This document shows, piece after piece, positions 35,243 through 45,569 of a stretch of DNA of 64,000 bases (positions within the stretch are counted from its first letter, which is position 1; the number at the start of each line of letters is the position of its first letter). The stretch is taken from positions 9,652,501 through 9,716,500 of the forward strand of contig NC_080571.1 in the NCBI RefSeq assembly GCF_030247185.1, read 5' to 3'. The DNA comes from Malaya genurostris. Lineage: Eukaryota > Arthropoda > Insecta > Diptera > Culicidae. The notes under the pieces were generated by a model that worked only from the letters and a program-made list of their open reading frames with translations, ran no database searches and was not told the origin of the DNA. The position numbers were made by a program, and so were the translations under genes.

Positions 35243-36921
35243 TACACACTTAGAAAATTTCGCAGAATTCGGTAATTTTTTACCGAATTTTCAACAGCTG
35301 AACCGACGACACGACCTGCCACTCGTCTATCAAAACTGTATCGTAAATTTAACTACCCCTCAGTAACTGGAAATGTCAAATCGGAAACGCTAGTGAATTT
35401 TTTTAAACTGGCAGCACAAGTTGATATATTTATTGATTTTGAATAACAGTCACCATATCCTTGGTTACTGCATATCGAAGGCAAGATTAATGTAAACAAA
35501 ATAAATTTCAGATCGGTTATTATATTACGGAACATTTTAATGGATTTACCTGACTAGAGCGGAATTTAAAAATTGAGGAGTATGAGTTATGTCTTTTATA
35601 AAGCCAAGTTCAAAATTCAGGTCTTGACTTGAAACCGTTGTGTGAGAAGGAAGACATGGAAATGACCGACAACGAGCTAGTGCTCTGCGGTACCTGTATA
35701 ACGTACGGTAAAATGATTTCATTGTGGAATTTCACTAGTAATCCTCGAATAGTGGCCAACAAGGTGAAATACTGTTTCTACTGCTGCGCAATCAACCGAC
35801 ACAAAACAATTTTGACACCGGCATATTACACCGAATCCTACTGCCCAGAAAAGCTAGCATTTGAAGTGTACGGATGAATCGCTGGAACCAGATCATTGTC
35901 CTCGTTCGTTGGTTTCATCCATAGTTTCGATTGAATTCCGAAAATCGAGTTCATTTAAATGCATTTCTGCTTTTATTTGGACAAAGTTGAACACTAATAG
36001 AACTATTCCACCGCTTTCAAAACATGTTTATTTGTTTCGGGGTTCCTTGGTAACTAGTCCATAGCAACTTAAACAGTGTTGCTCGAGAAGATTATTTTTA
36101 TCATTTACAAGGGGTCGCTAGATTTGTGGTAACTGGCGGTGAATCGTTAGCGAACAGTTTTAATGCTGATTTTTCTTCGGAGTGCCTGGTCGTGTCGTCG
36201 GCTGAACGTTCGGTAGTCAGTTCGGTAATTGAATTGATAACTGATTGTTCGGTAATTGCTGAACTGTCAAACAACTACCGTAAACTGTAAACCAAATGGA
36301 TCTAACTGATTGTTCGGTATTTTTTTCATTTTCATTTTGTTAAAATTCTTTTATTTTCGGATCTTAAAAAACTACACACATTCACAAAAACGAATGAAGA
36401 AAATTCCAACCTGTTATGGCTATGGTTTTATTCCACGAGAAAAGGGTAATGTTCCGGCTGACCGGAATTATGAGCACCTTCCAAAGCACTGCACAATCCG
36501 TCGAGTCCACCAGAAATTACTTTCGATCGATTTGTGTAGTCAGTAAGTGGATAAGTGATACAAAACAATTTTCTGTCTATCAGTAAATAAAAAGATTGTA
36601 GTGGTTCTAATGTTTTAAAAACTTTAGCACCTGTACCTCAATCCATTCGATTAACTCTAAAAATTTTATCAACTGTTTGACAGTTAATTTTCACGACAAT
36701 CAGTATTTACAGAAGTTCGGTTATTGGAAGATTATTTTACCATACGGACGGTATGGGTTTTACCGTACTCGGCGACTATTCAAATTTACCGTATGAATTG
36801 TATATCTATTTACAGAATTCTGTAATGAAAACTAATCGTCCGTTAAAAATTTGCATAATTTTTGTAAAATGACATTCATGTACCGAAATTACCGAACAAC
36901 GAAATTGAATCTTAGTGTGTA
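35243..36921. mobile_element. TA-flanked MITE/transposon with TACACACT ends, unit 1
   Basis: The left end TACACACTTAGAAAATTTCG and the right end, reversed, tacacactaagattcaattt begin an inverted repeat that continues with TTCGGTAATTT on both sides. Related phrases (cggtaattttttaccg) occur inside. A small Cys-containing frame lies within (35602-35877). Confidence 0.6.
35602..35877 (+). CDS. Unrecognised small open frame with Cys pairs
   Basis: Open from 35602; the first ATG in frame is at 35656 (MEMTDNELVLCGTC), giving about 73 residues. It contains LCGTC and, 35 residues later, YCFYCC, which could form a zinc-binding pair, then ESYCPEKLAFEVYG at the end. I do not recognise it. It lies inside a transposon (35243-36921), so it may be a captured host fragment, part of a lost transposase, or chance. 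There is no evidence of expression. Confidence 0.2.
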   Translation, partial: SQVQNSGLDLKPLCEKEDMEMTDNELVLCGTCITYGKMISLWNFTSNPRIVANKVKYCFYCCAINRHKTILTPAYYTESYCPEKLAFEVYG

Positions 36922-37079
36922 CACACTTAGATTGGATTGCCGATTGCAGCTGTGTTCAGCCTCGATAGCTGATTTTTTCAGTAACATTAACATTTCATCA
37001 CAGCGGTACCTCAAGGTACCTTCGGCTGTTCTAAACTCGTCCAAAGATGGAAAAATTACCGAACGAAGTTTAGTGTGTA
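36919..37079. mobile_element. TACACACT MITE, unit 2, sharing a TA with unit 1
   Basis: It begins TACACACTTAGATTGG immediately at the right end of unit 1 (junction cttagtgtgtacacacttag) and ends aagtttagtgtgta. Its right part carries the family's ccgaacgaag and aattacc motifs. About 160 bp. Confidence 0.55.
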
Positions 37080-37521
37080 TATTGTGAAATTGGGTCCGAA
37101 ACTGATTACCCGAAACGTCGACTTATCGTTTTTTAACCAATAATAGAAAATGGTACGAAGCAATAAATTATCACCAAAAACCATTTCTGTAGACTACCGA
37201 TATGGTTCCAATTTATTCGGGAAGTGAATAGAGAATGAGAGCGGTAGGATTCTCTTTTCCTCTTGAAGTACAATATGAAAGAGAACTTTAACTTGAGTGT
37301 GTGTTTCAGTATTTTAATTTTAAAACAACTTCATGTAAGGAAACCAACGAGCGAAAGCACTTAATATAAAATGGAGGCTTAGCGTCACGACATCGAGATT
37401 TTGTTTTTTTTCTTTGTTGACAGAACCAGTTTATGAACAGGATACAGAATGACGAATATCATTTATTTGTTGTAATACAAGAAGTTCGTTGTATCCAAAA
37501 GCATGCAATAACTCAATAGTA

Positions 37522-37758
37522 GGGTAACAGAGGTATTTTGGCCACGTCATATATTTTGGCCCACCTAACAAACTTTATCGATTTCATCGGATTTGATCGA
37601 TGTTAAGTAACTCATGTTGCATCAATTTGAAGCTAATCACATTAAATTACCTATTGCGGAAGGGGTTTTCTAAGATATTACAACATTTGGTTGATATTTT
37701 TATAAAGTGGGCCAAAATAAAATCAATCCTGAAGTGGGCCAAAATACCTCTGTTACCC
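37522..37758. mobile_element. pogo-derived MITE, 237 bp
   Basis: Perfect 22-bp inverted ends (GGGTAACAGAGGTATTTTGG + CC) are flanked by TA on both sides (37520-37521 and 37759-37760). Each end carries a second attttggcccac motif 10-25 bases further in. The first 180 bases match the left end of the pogo-type transposon at 61355 closely, including ttaagtaac.catgttgcat and ttaaattacctattgcgga. It is therefore an internally deleted relative of that element. Confidence 0.9.
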
Positions 37759-37770
37759 TATGAATGTATA

Positions 37771-37940
<170 letters not shown>

Positions 37941-38400
37941 CGCATCGATCAATCTTACCGTAAAAACAGTGTTTCGCTAGATTATATAAATCCCAAGGGG
38001 CAAATCACTCTAAACTCTAGACAATCTCATACTAATAAACTCATGTCATTCCAAAATAATTTTCTCTAATATCATTTAATCCCATCTAGTCTAGATAAGT
38101 TTGGGTAATTTAAAACTAATCCAACCTAATTTTGCCTAATCTTGTTTGAAGTGTATCTGTCATTCGAACTCCCACGCAGAGATGCCATTTATACAGATTT
38201 TTACATGCGCGTACATATTTAATACAGAGTACAGATTTTATACAGATTTTTCAAATTAAATACAGATTTATACAGATACCACAAAAAGTAAGAAAGAAAT
38301 AATGAAACTTTTCCATCTGAGCGTGTTTGATTGCCCATATTAAAATGAAAATTTTTTCGTGCAGCTGTTTAATGATGAACGCTGAAATACATTTATATAG

Positions 38401-38727
38401 CAGCCCTTACACGTGACAATATTATTGTCAATCCAAAGTATTGTCAATACCGTCAATCCAATTGACTTGGTAACTTGAGTCCGCATTTTTCGAACAAATC
38501 AAGCGTTTGAAGCTTCAAATATTGCAACTGAACATTGAAACATTGAGAGAAGAGTCCATTGTACATATTTGACAGTTTCCTCTCTGGAGAAAAAGTATTG
38601 TCGGATTGATGAGCAGTTTTGATTTTTTGACAATATTTTCGTCAATCCAATGAAGTTTCCATTACACGATCAAAAGTATTGTCAATACTCCTTGTATTGA
38701 CAATAATATTGTCTCGTGTAAGGGCTG
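38401..38727. mobile_element. MITE with CAGCCCTTACACG ends, 327 bp
   Basis: CAGCCCTTACACGTGACAAT on the left and, reversed, cagcccttacacgagacaat on the right continue as inverted repeats for about 32 bases with one mismatch. attgtcaata motifs repeat inside. Target duplication unclear. It lies within the 4-kb hAT-like element. Confidence 0.75.
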
Positions 38728-39005
38728 CTTATCATAACTAGCTGACCCGTCGAACTTCGTCTCGCCTGAAATTATTTTTTTAAATTTGTGTTTTCGAACA
38801 GCAGAGTTGCCAAACGTTAATGTTTCTTATCATTATTTTACTGATTACTTGGCTTACAATAAACGAATTACGACAAATTCATATCCAACACAATAACTTC
38901 GTCCCGAAGAAGAAATATCATCAAGAATTATTGTGGATATGTGCAATGCTTTTGTTACGCAAAAACTAAACAAATGCACCGTTTGCCATCTCATCCTTCG
39001 AGTCA

Positions 39006-40275
39006 GTGTATTGGACAGAGATTGTAGATCTCTCTCAAACTAAAGATTTGACATGTGGGATGATGGATTGGATTGAATCATATCTGACTGGTCGTAGTAT
39101 GACCGTGAGAATTGGCGACTGCGTTACTCCATCATTCATCGTGAGCTCTGGCGTTCCTCAGGGAAGCCATCTAGGACCATTCATATTTCTGCTATATCTA
39201 AATGATCTGAATTTCGCATTGCAATGCATGAAGCTATCATTCGCCGACGATTTCAAACTGTTTCATCTCATCAAATATCTGAAAGACTCAAACTTCTTGC
39301 AGTCACAGTTGGATGCATTTTCTAACTGGTGCAACGTCAACAGAATGGTTATTAACGCCTTCAAATGCTTCGTTATCTACTTCTCTCGTAAACGAACCAC
39401 GACCATGTATGATTACACTATTTCGCAAGCTGTACTAAAACGGGAGACATCAATTAAGGATCTAGGAGTGTTATTGGATTCAAAACTTAGTTTCAAAGAT
39501 CACATAGAATATACCCTCTCTAAAGCATTAAAGATGCTAGGATTCATCTTTCGCATCTCAAAAAATTTCAATAACATATACTGCCTGAAATCGTTATATT
39601 GCGCTCTAGTTCGCGAGTATGCTGTTGTTGTTTGGGCACCATATTATCAAACAGATAAGCTACGCATTGAAACTGTTCAGTGCAAGTTCATTCGTTTTGC
39701 TTTGCGTCGTCTGCCTTGGAGAGATCCATTTAATCTTCCAAGCTACGAAAATCGTTGTAGACATACACTTCGATTTGCTATCTGTCCGCCGTGATACACA
39801 AAAAGCTGTTTTCGTCGCGGACCTCATCCAATCTCGAATTGATAGTGCAGATCTCCTACAACACCTAAGTTTTGACATTCTTCGGCGTAATTTGCGGTTT
39901 AATCCCTTTCTCAGAATTCCTCGTGCTAGAACTAACTATGGCTTCAATGAACCGTTTTCGAGTATATGTCGCGTATTCAATACTTGCTCTGATGGATTCA
40001 ATTTCAAGTTATCTCGTAACGCCATTAAAACCCGTTTTCTCCAAATATTTTCCTGCTAGTTTTATTAGGATAATTAGTCAATATGAATAGTTGTTAGTTA
40101 GCTTTGTAGTTTAAATAAGGGTAATTTAAGATTTCGTTATGTATCATTTGTTCAAATGTTATTTGTTGATACAAAAGATGAGAGTGTTTTCTGCCTGCTG
40201 GAGAAGGAGAACCAAAATCTCAGCTCCAGCAGGCTTTTCCCTTGCTCCTAAATAAACAAATAAATAAATTAACAG
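39006..40275 (+). pseudogene. 5'-truncated jockey/CR1-type RT with 3' hairpin and tail
   Basis: The frame 39006-39794 carries the RT palm and thumb: DWIESYLTGR, SSGVPQGSHLGPFIFLLYLN and the catalytic FADD (SFADDFKLF, near 39240), then DLGVLLDSKLSFKDHI. A frameshift near 39780 moves the reading to the frame ending at 40059 (SVRRDTQKAVFVADLI, RARTNYGFNEPF). There is no RNase H domain. The 3'UTR has an 11-bp perfect stem (gcctgctggag, 40193-40203, with 40224-40234) just before an aaataaacaaataaataaat tail. The endonuclease and the first RT motifs are missing. Dead copy. Confidence 0.85.
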
Positions 40276-41614
40276 ATGGATGAAAAAGAGATGACCAAGA
40301 TAAATACTTTAAATTGACCCCACCAATTTACAAAAGCAGCCCTCGGGGATTGTTGTTTATCATTGAATATTAAGACTTATTTGTACTGAAGACGTTTAAA
40401 ATTTAATAGCAAATCCTTAGGGATTATCGAAAGTAATAAACTAATTTTGAACGGTTGTCCACAACCTACTTCACCGCTAGTGATATTACTTAGTTAGTGT
40501 TTGATGAATGTTCGTAGCAGGATAATGACAGGATCAATTTTCGATTAACGAACTAGCGATAAAATGAAAAATACTTGGACATACGAAAGTTCAAATTACC
40601 CTTTTATTAAATATTGTGTCCATTAACTTTGACATGAACGCTATATTCGTTCAAGAATTGTATCAAAAGGCCTCTCATTCGTCGAGCCACCACATCGGTT
40701 TGCTTAGTATTCAGTCCTGAGAATCAATATTCTGTTCTAGCGGAGTGAACATGAGGAGTGATTATACCAGTATTCTTCTTATCGTTAAAGCCAATGTATA
40801 AAACAGCAGATCTCACAACTGATGGTTCTTACATGCCACGATTTCTCCTTCAGATATGATATTCACGATTCGCATATGGTAATTCGTCAAGTAATCCAAA
40901 GTTCGGAAAATGAAATGATTTGGCTTAAGCAGCTTACAAATGTCATGAATAGCATCCTAAGCAAACCGTTTTGAAGTAAACCACTCTTGAAAACTCACTT
41001 GAATCGGCTGAACAAACGTCAGCATGCTAAATGCAAGGAAAATATTGTCATCTGAACTCATTATTTCAACACCAGAATCCTATCATTGATACGTAAAAAA
41101 ATCGTTACATAATTTGATTTGTTCAACTCACGCCCACGATGGCCAACATAATTCATCTAACTACATCTACTGGTAAATGACATTAGAACTTGTGTTTCTG
41201 TTTACGGTATAGCTAAAACAGTCATTTGGCAAGTAATGATTTTGATACCCTATTAAGCACGTATTTTCAAATGACGAATCAATCATGCTTGTAAAATCTC
41301 CACCCAAATCTACTCGTTGCGCGCCAAACGATTTTTCAAAGATCTAGTATTCTTTTCTTCAACGGCAAAATACTGAGCATCTCCTTGCGCGCCAAACATC
41401 AATTGTAGATCTAGCAATCATTGGCGACTTTTTCAGTGGAAAATTCCATTGTCCATACAAAATAACTTTATTGATTTTTCCCACTTTTCCGGTAAGTTTT
41501 CCTAATTTTTTTGATGTACGAACCCGGTGGGGATAAAAACTGATCAAACGAAAAAAAGCATCTCAATCCGTCCATTCGTTCTTACGTGATGCGATTACAA
41601 AGAATGATCTCTGA

Positions 41615-41817
<203 letters not shown>

Positions 41818-42523
41818 TTTGAAACCAATTTGAATGATGTTCAAGGAAGTCATGGCGTCATGAAACTTTATTGTCAGACTGAAAAGTTGTATGACCTGAC
41901 TTGACGTTGCGTATTGGGCGTTTGAATTCCAAGTCATCATTTTCAAACGAAAAAAGTATATGGATTTACAATTCAATTGTGGTTAATAACAAAAACAATT
42001 AAATTTCGTCGTTGAATGTTCTTGTCAGTGCGGCAAGGACTTACGATATAAAGGAATGCTCCTTGCATCTGCCATTCTATAACAATAATCTAATGGAATA
42101 ACATCTTTAAACATAATTTTATTTCCGAAATTTCCATTCATTAGTGAATACAGATAAATACAGATTTTTATACAAAGCAATACAGATTTTCTATGAAAAT
42201 ATCTGGCATCTCTGCTCCCACGTTTACAACTTCTTATGTCAAAATAATGCTTTTCCAGATCTCGGCTAAACTTCTCTAATCCCATTCTAATCCAGCGAGA
42301 TCCCTGCTAAACTTTTTTACTCCTGGTAAAACTTGTTTGAGTTCAGACAAAGTTTAGAGTGATTTGCCCCTTGATAAATCCTAAAAATGTCTGGTGAAAG
42401 AAATGCTTATTACAACAGTTTGAGTACTTTGTTCATACAGTGTAGTGCATTTTTAGACAAGTTTTGACAGCTGCATAGCAGTCAAATATCAGCGCTGCCA
42501 ACCTTCTGCTTCCGGTTAAAAGC

Positions 42524-42538
42524 GCCCTTTCTTTCTCG
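42524..42538 (+). promoter_or_regulatory. Likely TCT initiator / 5'TOP start of RpS8
   Basis: The pyrimidine run ccctttctttctc about 27 bases upstream of the RpS8 ATG is typical of the polypyrimidine initiator of ribosomal protein genes. It marks the transcription start and makes the mRNA a TOP message responsive to growth signals. Inferred from position and base content. Confidence 0.55.
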
Positions 42539-42552
42539 ATCAACTCACAAGA

Positions 42553-43735
42553 ATGGGTAAGTTGGTGGTCAGACGTTTTCTTTTAAAAATATTGGATTAT
42601 TGCAATAAGTTTAGGATTATATTTTGTTTTTTAAGTGTGACAAAAAATAACTACTTTGATGTTACATATTGAGCTATAAAATAGGGTAATTTGTTGTTTA
42701 TTGTGCAGAATGTCCACGTTCCCAATAAATTTGTTGTCCGTGTGTTTATTATGCTTGACGTGCGATTGCCGACCGGATAGAAGTATTAAGTGATTTTTCG
42801 TTTTTCAATAGGTATAAGCCGTGATAGTTATCACAAAAGGCGGGCCACTGGTGGCAAGAAAGCCGCTATTCGCAAGAAGAGGAAGTATGAGTTAGGACGT
42901 CCAGCTGCCAACACTAAGGTGAGGATATTTTCTAGGTTAACCTAATGGATACGTATATGCTATAATTTATGCATGTCTCGTTTTAGATTGGTGCCAGTCG
43001 TATTCACTTTGTACGTACTCGCGGTGGAAATCGTAAATTTCGGGCTCTTCGTCTAGATTCCGGCAATTTTGCCTGGGCTTCGGAAGGTACCGCTCGCAAG
43101 GCTCGTATTATCGATGTTGTGTACAATGCATCCAACAACGAACTGGTACGCACGAAAACCTTGGTGAAGAACGCCATCGTTGTGATCGATTCATCCCCGT
43201 TCCGTCACTGGTATGAGAGCCATTATCTGTTGCCGTTGGGTAAGAAACGGGAGGTGAAAGCCGGCGAGGAAGATGTTTTGGCAAAGAAGCGTAGCAAACG
43301 TGTGCTGAAGAAGTACGTTAAGCGACAGAAGACTGCTAAAATTGATCCCGCGCTAGAAGAACAGTTTAACGCTGGTCGATTGCTCGGTAAGTTTCGAATT
43401 ATCAATATAAGCTGGAATAGTTGTATTTTTAAATGATGAAACCATCTAAAGCGACTCACAACCTCCCAGAGGACTATGCCTTTCTTAGTTTCGTTTTGAG
43501 ACGAAGAATCGTTTCGTGAGACATGATCCCGGCTTTGTCATAGTTACACTGATCGAATTTTGTACGCTTTCAATATTATAAAGAAAAAAAAAGTGCTTGT
43601 TAGTAACGCTCCATTCGAATTTCAGCTGTCATTGCTTCCCGCCCAGGACAGTGCGGTCGCGCCGATGGCTATCTGCTGGAAGGAAAGGAACTGGAATTCT
43701 ATCTGAAGAAGATTAAGAATAAGAAATCTAAGTAA
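42553..43735 (+). CDS. RpS8: 40S ribosomal protein S8 (eS8)
   Basis: A structural protein of the small ribosomal subunit. Exons are 42553-42556, 42812-42918, 42987-43386 and 43626-43735, all GT..AG, sum 621 nt (206 aa), the expected eS8 length. The first coding exon holds only ATGG, a common ribosomal-protein gene arrangement. The protein reads MGISRDSYHKRRATGGKKA, then RKKRKYELGRPAANTKIG, VRTRGGNRKFRALRLDSGNF, SSPFRHWYESHYLLPLGKK and RPGQCGRADGYLLEGKELEF, and ends in a basic tail, KKIKNKKSK. All family blocks are intact. Intron 3 contains a possible box C/D snoRNA. A pair of nested hAT-like elements ends just upstream. Confidence 0.98.
43433..43552 (+). ncRNA. Candidate box C/D snoRNA in RpS8 intron 3
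   Basis: Box C (ATGATGA) lies at 43433-43439 and box D (CTGA) at 43549-43552. The 11 bases 43537-43547 (GTCATAGTTAC), one base before box D, are complementary to the conserved large-subunit rRNA phrase GTAACTATGAC (helix 69 region, recalled from memory). RPS8 introns host C/D snoRNAs in vertebrates. Weak points: no clear terminal stem, and the span (120 nt) is at the long end. Confidence 0.3.
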
Positions 43736-43984
43736 GCCGAGAATTGAGGGGTATCAACGCAGTGTAAGGAAAATGTAACGTGTAAGGTTTTTTACACACC
43801 TGAGAGCGTGAAATTGCATTACCAGCACTTCAAATGAAAAGATATAAAAGTATCGTTTAAAGCTGTAACCTGTATCGATCTTGTTTGTCTCTGTGGTGAA
43901 CTATCACAACTTCAAATTTGCCGGATGTTATGCAAACATTCATTATTTCATAGCATAAGATTCATCTCAGCTTCACCACTCGTC

Positions 43985-44377
43985 TCATATACTAAAACCA
44001 TAGCTTAGTTGGCTCAAAGAGTACGATGTAATTTTGTGAATTCGTTTCGAATTTTCGCAGCATTGCACATGTGTCCAACTATATCCTACGTTGTTTTTGC
44101 TGCTTACAGCCGGCGCAAAGATATTGTATCTAATTTTATCGCAAGTCTTTGGTTTGAATAACGCTATTCGTTGATTATTTCCTGGGCTTTGGCACATTCT
44201 TGAGACAGATTGAATAATGCTGTTAGGGTTCGATGGCTTGCCTGTATCCTTAATGTAATAGGATGCATATTGATGGTTCCATGAGCTATATATGACAAAC
44301 AAAAACAACAATACACAGAAGGGAAACAATAATATGAATATGTTCATTGTTCTGCATATGCCAAACTTGTCAGACAT
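43985..44377 (-). CDS. Hypothetical small membrane-anchored protein
   Basis: A single-exon frame of 130 codons starting MSDKFGICRTMNIFILLFPF. A strong hydrophobic segment (about residues 12-32, rich in Leu/Phe/Ile) would act as a signal anchor or signal peptide. The remaining 98 residues are polar with five Cys (MCQSPG, KTCDK, a CC pair) and end SYSLSQLSYGFSI. The composition is more protein-like than other shadow frames here, and it does not overlap another gene. I do not recognise a family. It would be convergent with RpS8 (250 bases between stop codons). It could still be chance. Confidence 0.3.
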   Translation of the reverse strand: MSDKFGICRTMNIFILLFPFCVLLFLFVIYSSWNHQYASYYIKDTGKPSNPNSIIQSVSRMCQSPGNNQRIALFKPKTCDKIRYNIFAPAVSSKNNVGYSWTHVQCCENSKRIHKITSYSLSQLSYGFSI

Positions 44378-44579
44378 TGTCCGTGCTAGAATACATACTA
44401 CGCTTAGATCGTTGGAAAATAAGCGATCTACTAATTAAATTTGATCTCTTTTGCAGTTGTAGCACTTTCTTGGATTGCGTTGTTGGTACTTTCTCAGACA
44501 TTCGTTACTTTTACATTTGTATAACAATTTTAATAATGTTGGTAAGTTATACTGGAATCAAGAGAAAATCATAGAATCC

Positions 44580-45569
44580 GTCACCTATATTTAGTAAGTA
44601 TAAGTTCTTTTCAATATCTTCAAAGAATTCAGCAATGCATTTGCATATGGTGAAAGGATAAATACACAATTTATGCCCTACTCCAGTGTTCAGTTGGTCA
44701 ACACAGACTAGTTCGTCTGGTGAGGAATAAAAAATGCATATCCTGGATCCATAAATAGACCCGGTTTAGAATTTGAGATATTCAGTTGCCCGATCGACAA
44801 ATCGAGAAAAAAAGATAGTCTTATTCGTTAGTTCTGATCGCAAATTGAAAATTCAGGAAGTAACACAGAAATGAAGTAACATTCATGTCTTTTTAACTGA
44901 AAAATAAAATTTAAAAAATTTGATGTGACATCTGCTGCTGGTATAAATTGGAATAGTTTGTTTTTATACAGATTGTGGTATTTATGGACATGCCATAACT
45001 ATTTAACACACGAATATTTTTAGGATTCAGAATGATTTTAACATTTCTTAAGTCCTTTTTAGTTTTATAAAGCAAATAACCAAGACTATCGACGGCGAAA
45101 TGGTCGAAGTCGAATTTTACGTGAAAAGCGCAATAATGAACAAAATACTGTATAGTTACTGTACTGGTATTAGTGAGCGCGAGTATGACAGCTAGCGATT
45201 CAGTATTATTGGTACAACGCCTGCTTCATTGCATGTTAGATCCCTGCAAGAGGTTGTCAAATTAGTGTTTATTGCATTCGATTCGGTGCATCCGTCTTCC
45301 AGTGTAGATTCTTCCCTGAGTTGTCCATATTAAAACGGCACGAAATACTCGACGTATTACAGTTTATTGCTACGAAAATTGCGAGCGTATAAGAGAAACG
45401 AAAATTAATCGCAATGTTAACTTGACTCCCATCAGTTTGGATCCAAACGATACATTTACAACAGTCTAACAGGAAAAATTTGCATGTGACCTAATTACAT
45501 CCAGCAGTGTTTGGTGCTGCGAAGGGCCAAATTCGATAAACCAGCACAGCCCACTGGAAAACAAAAGGA
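44580..45569. other. Intergenic DNA and UBAC1 5' region
   Basis: No coding frame or repeat boundary seen. The last few hundred bases should contain the UBAC1 promoter and leader, but no core element stands out. Confidence 0.4.
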
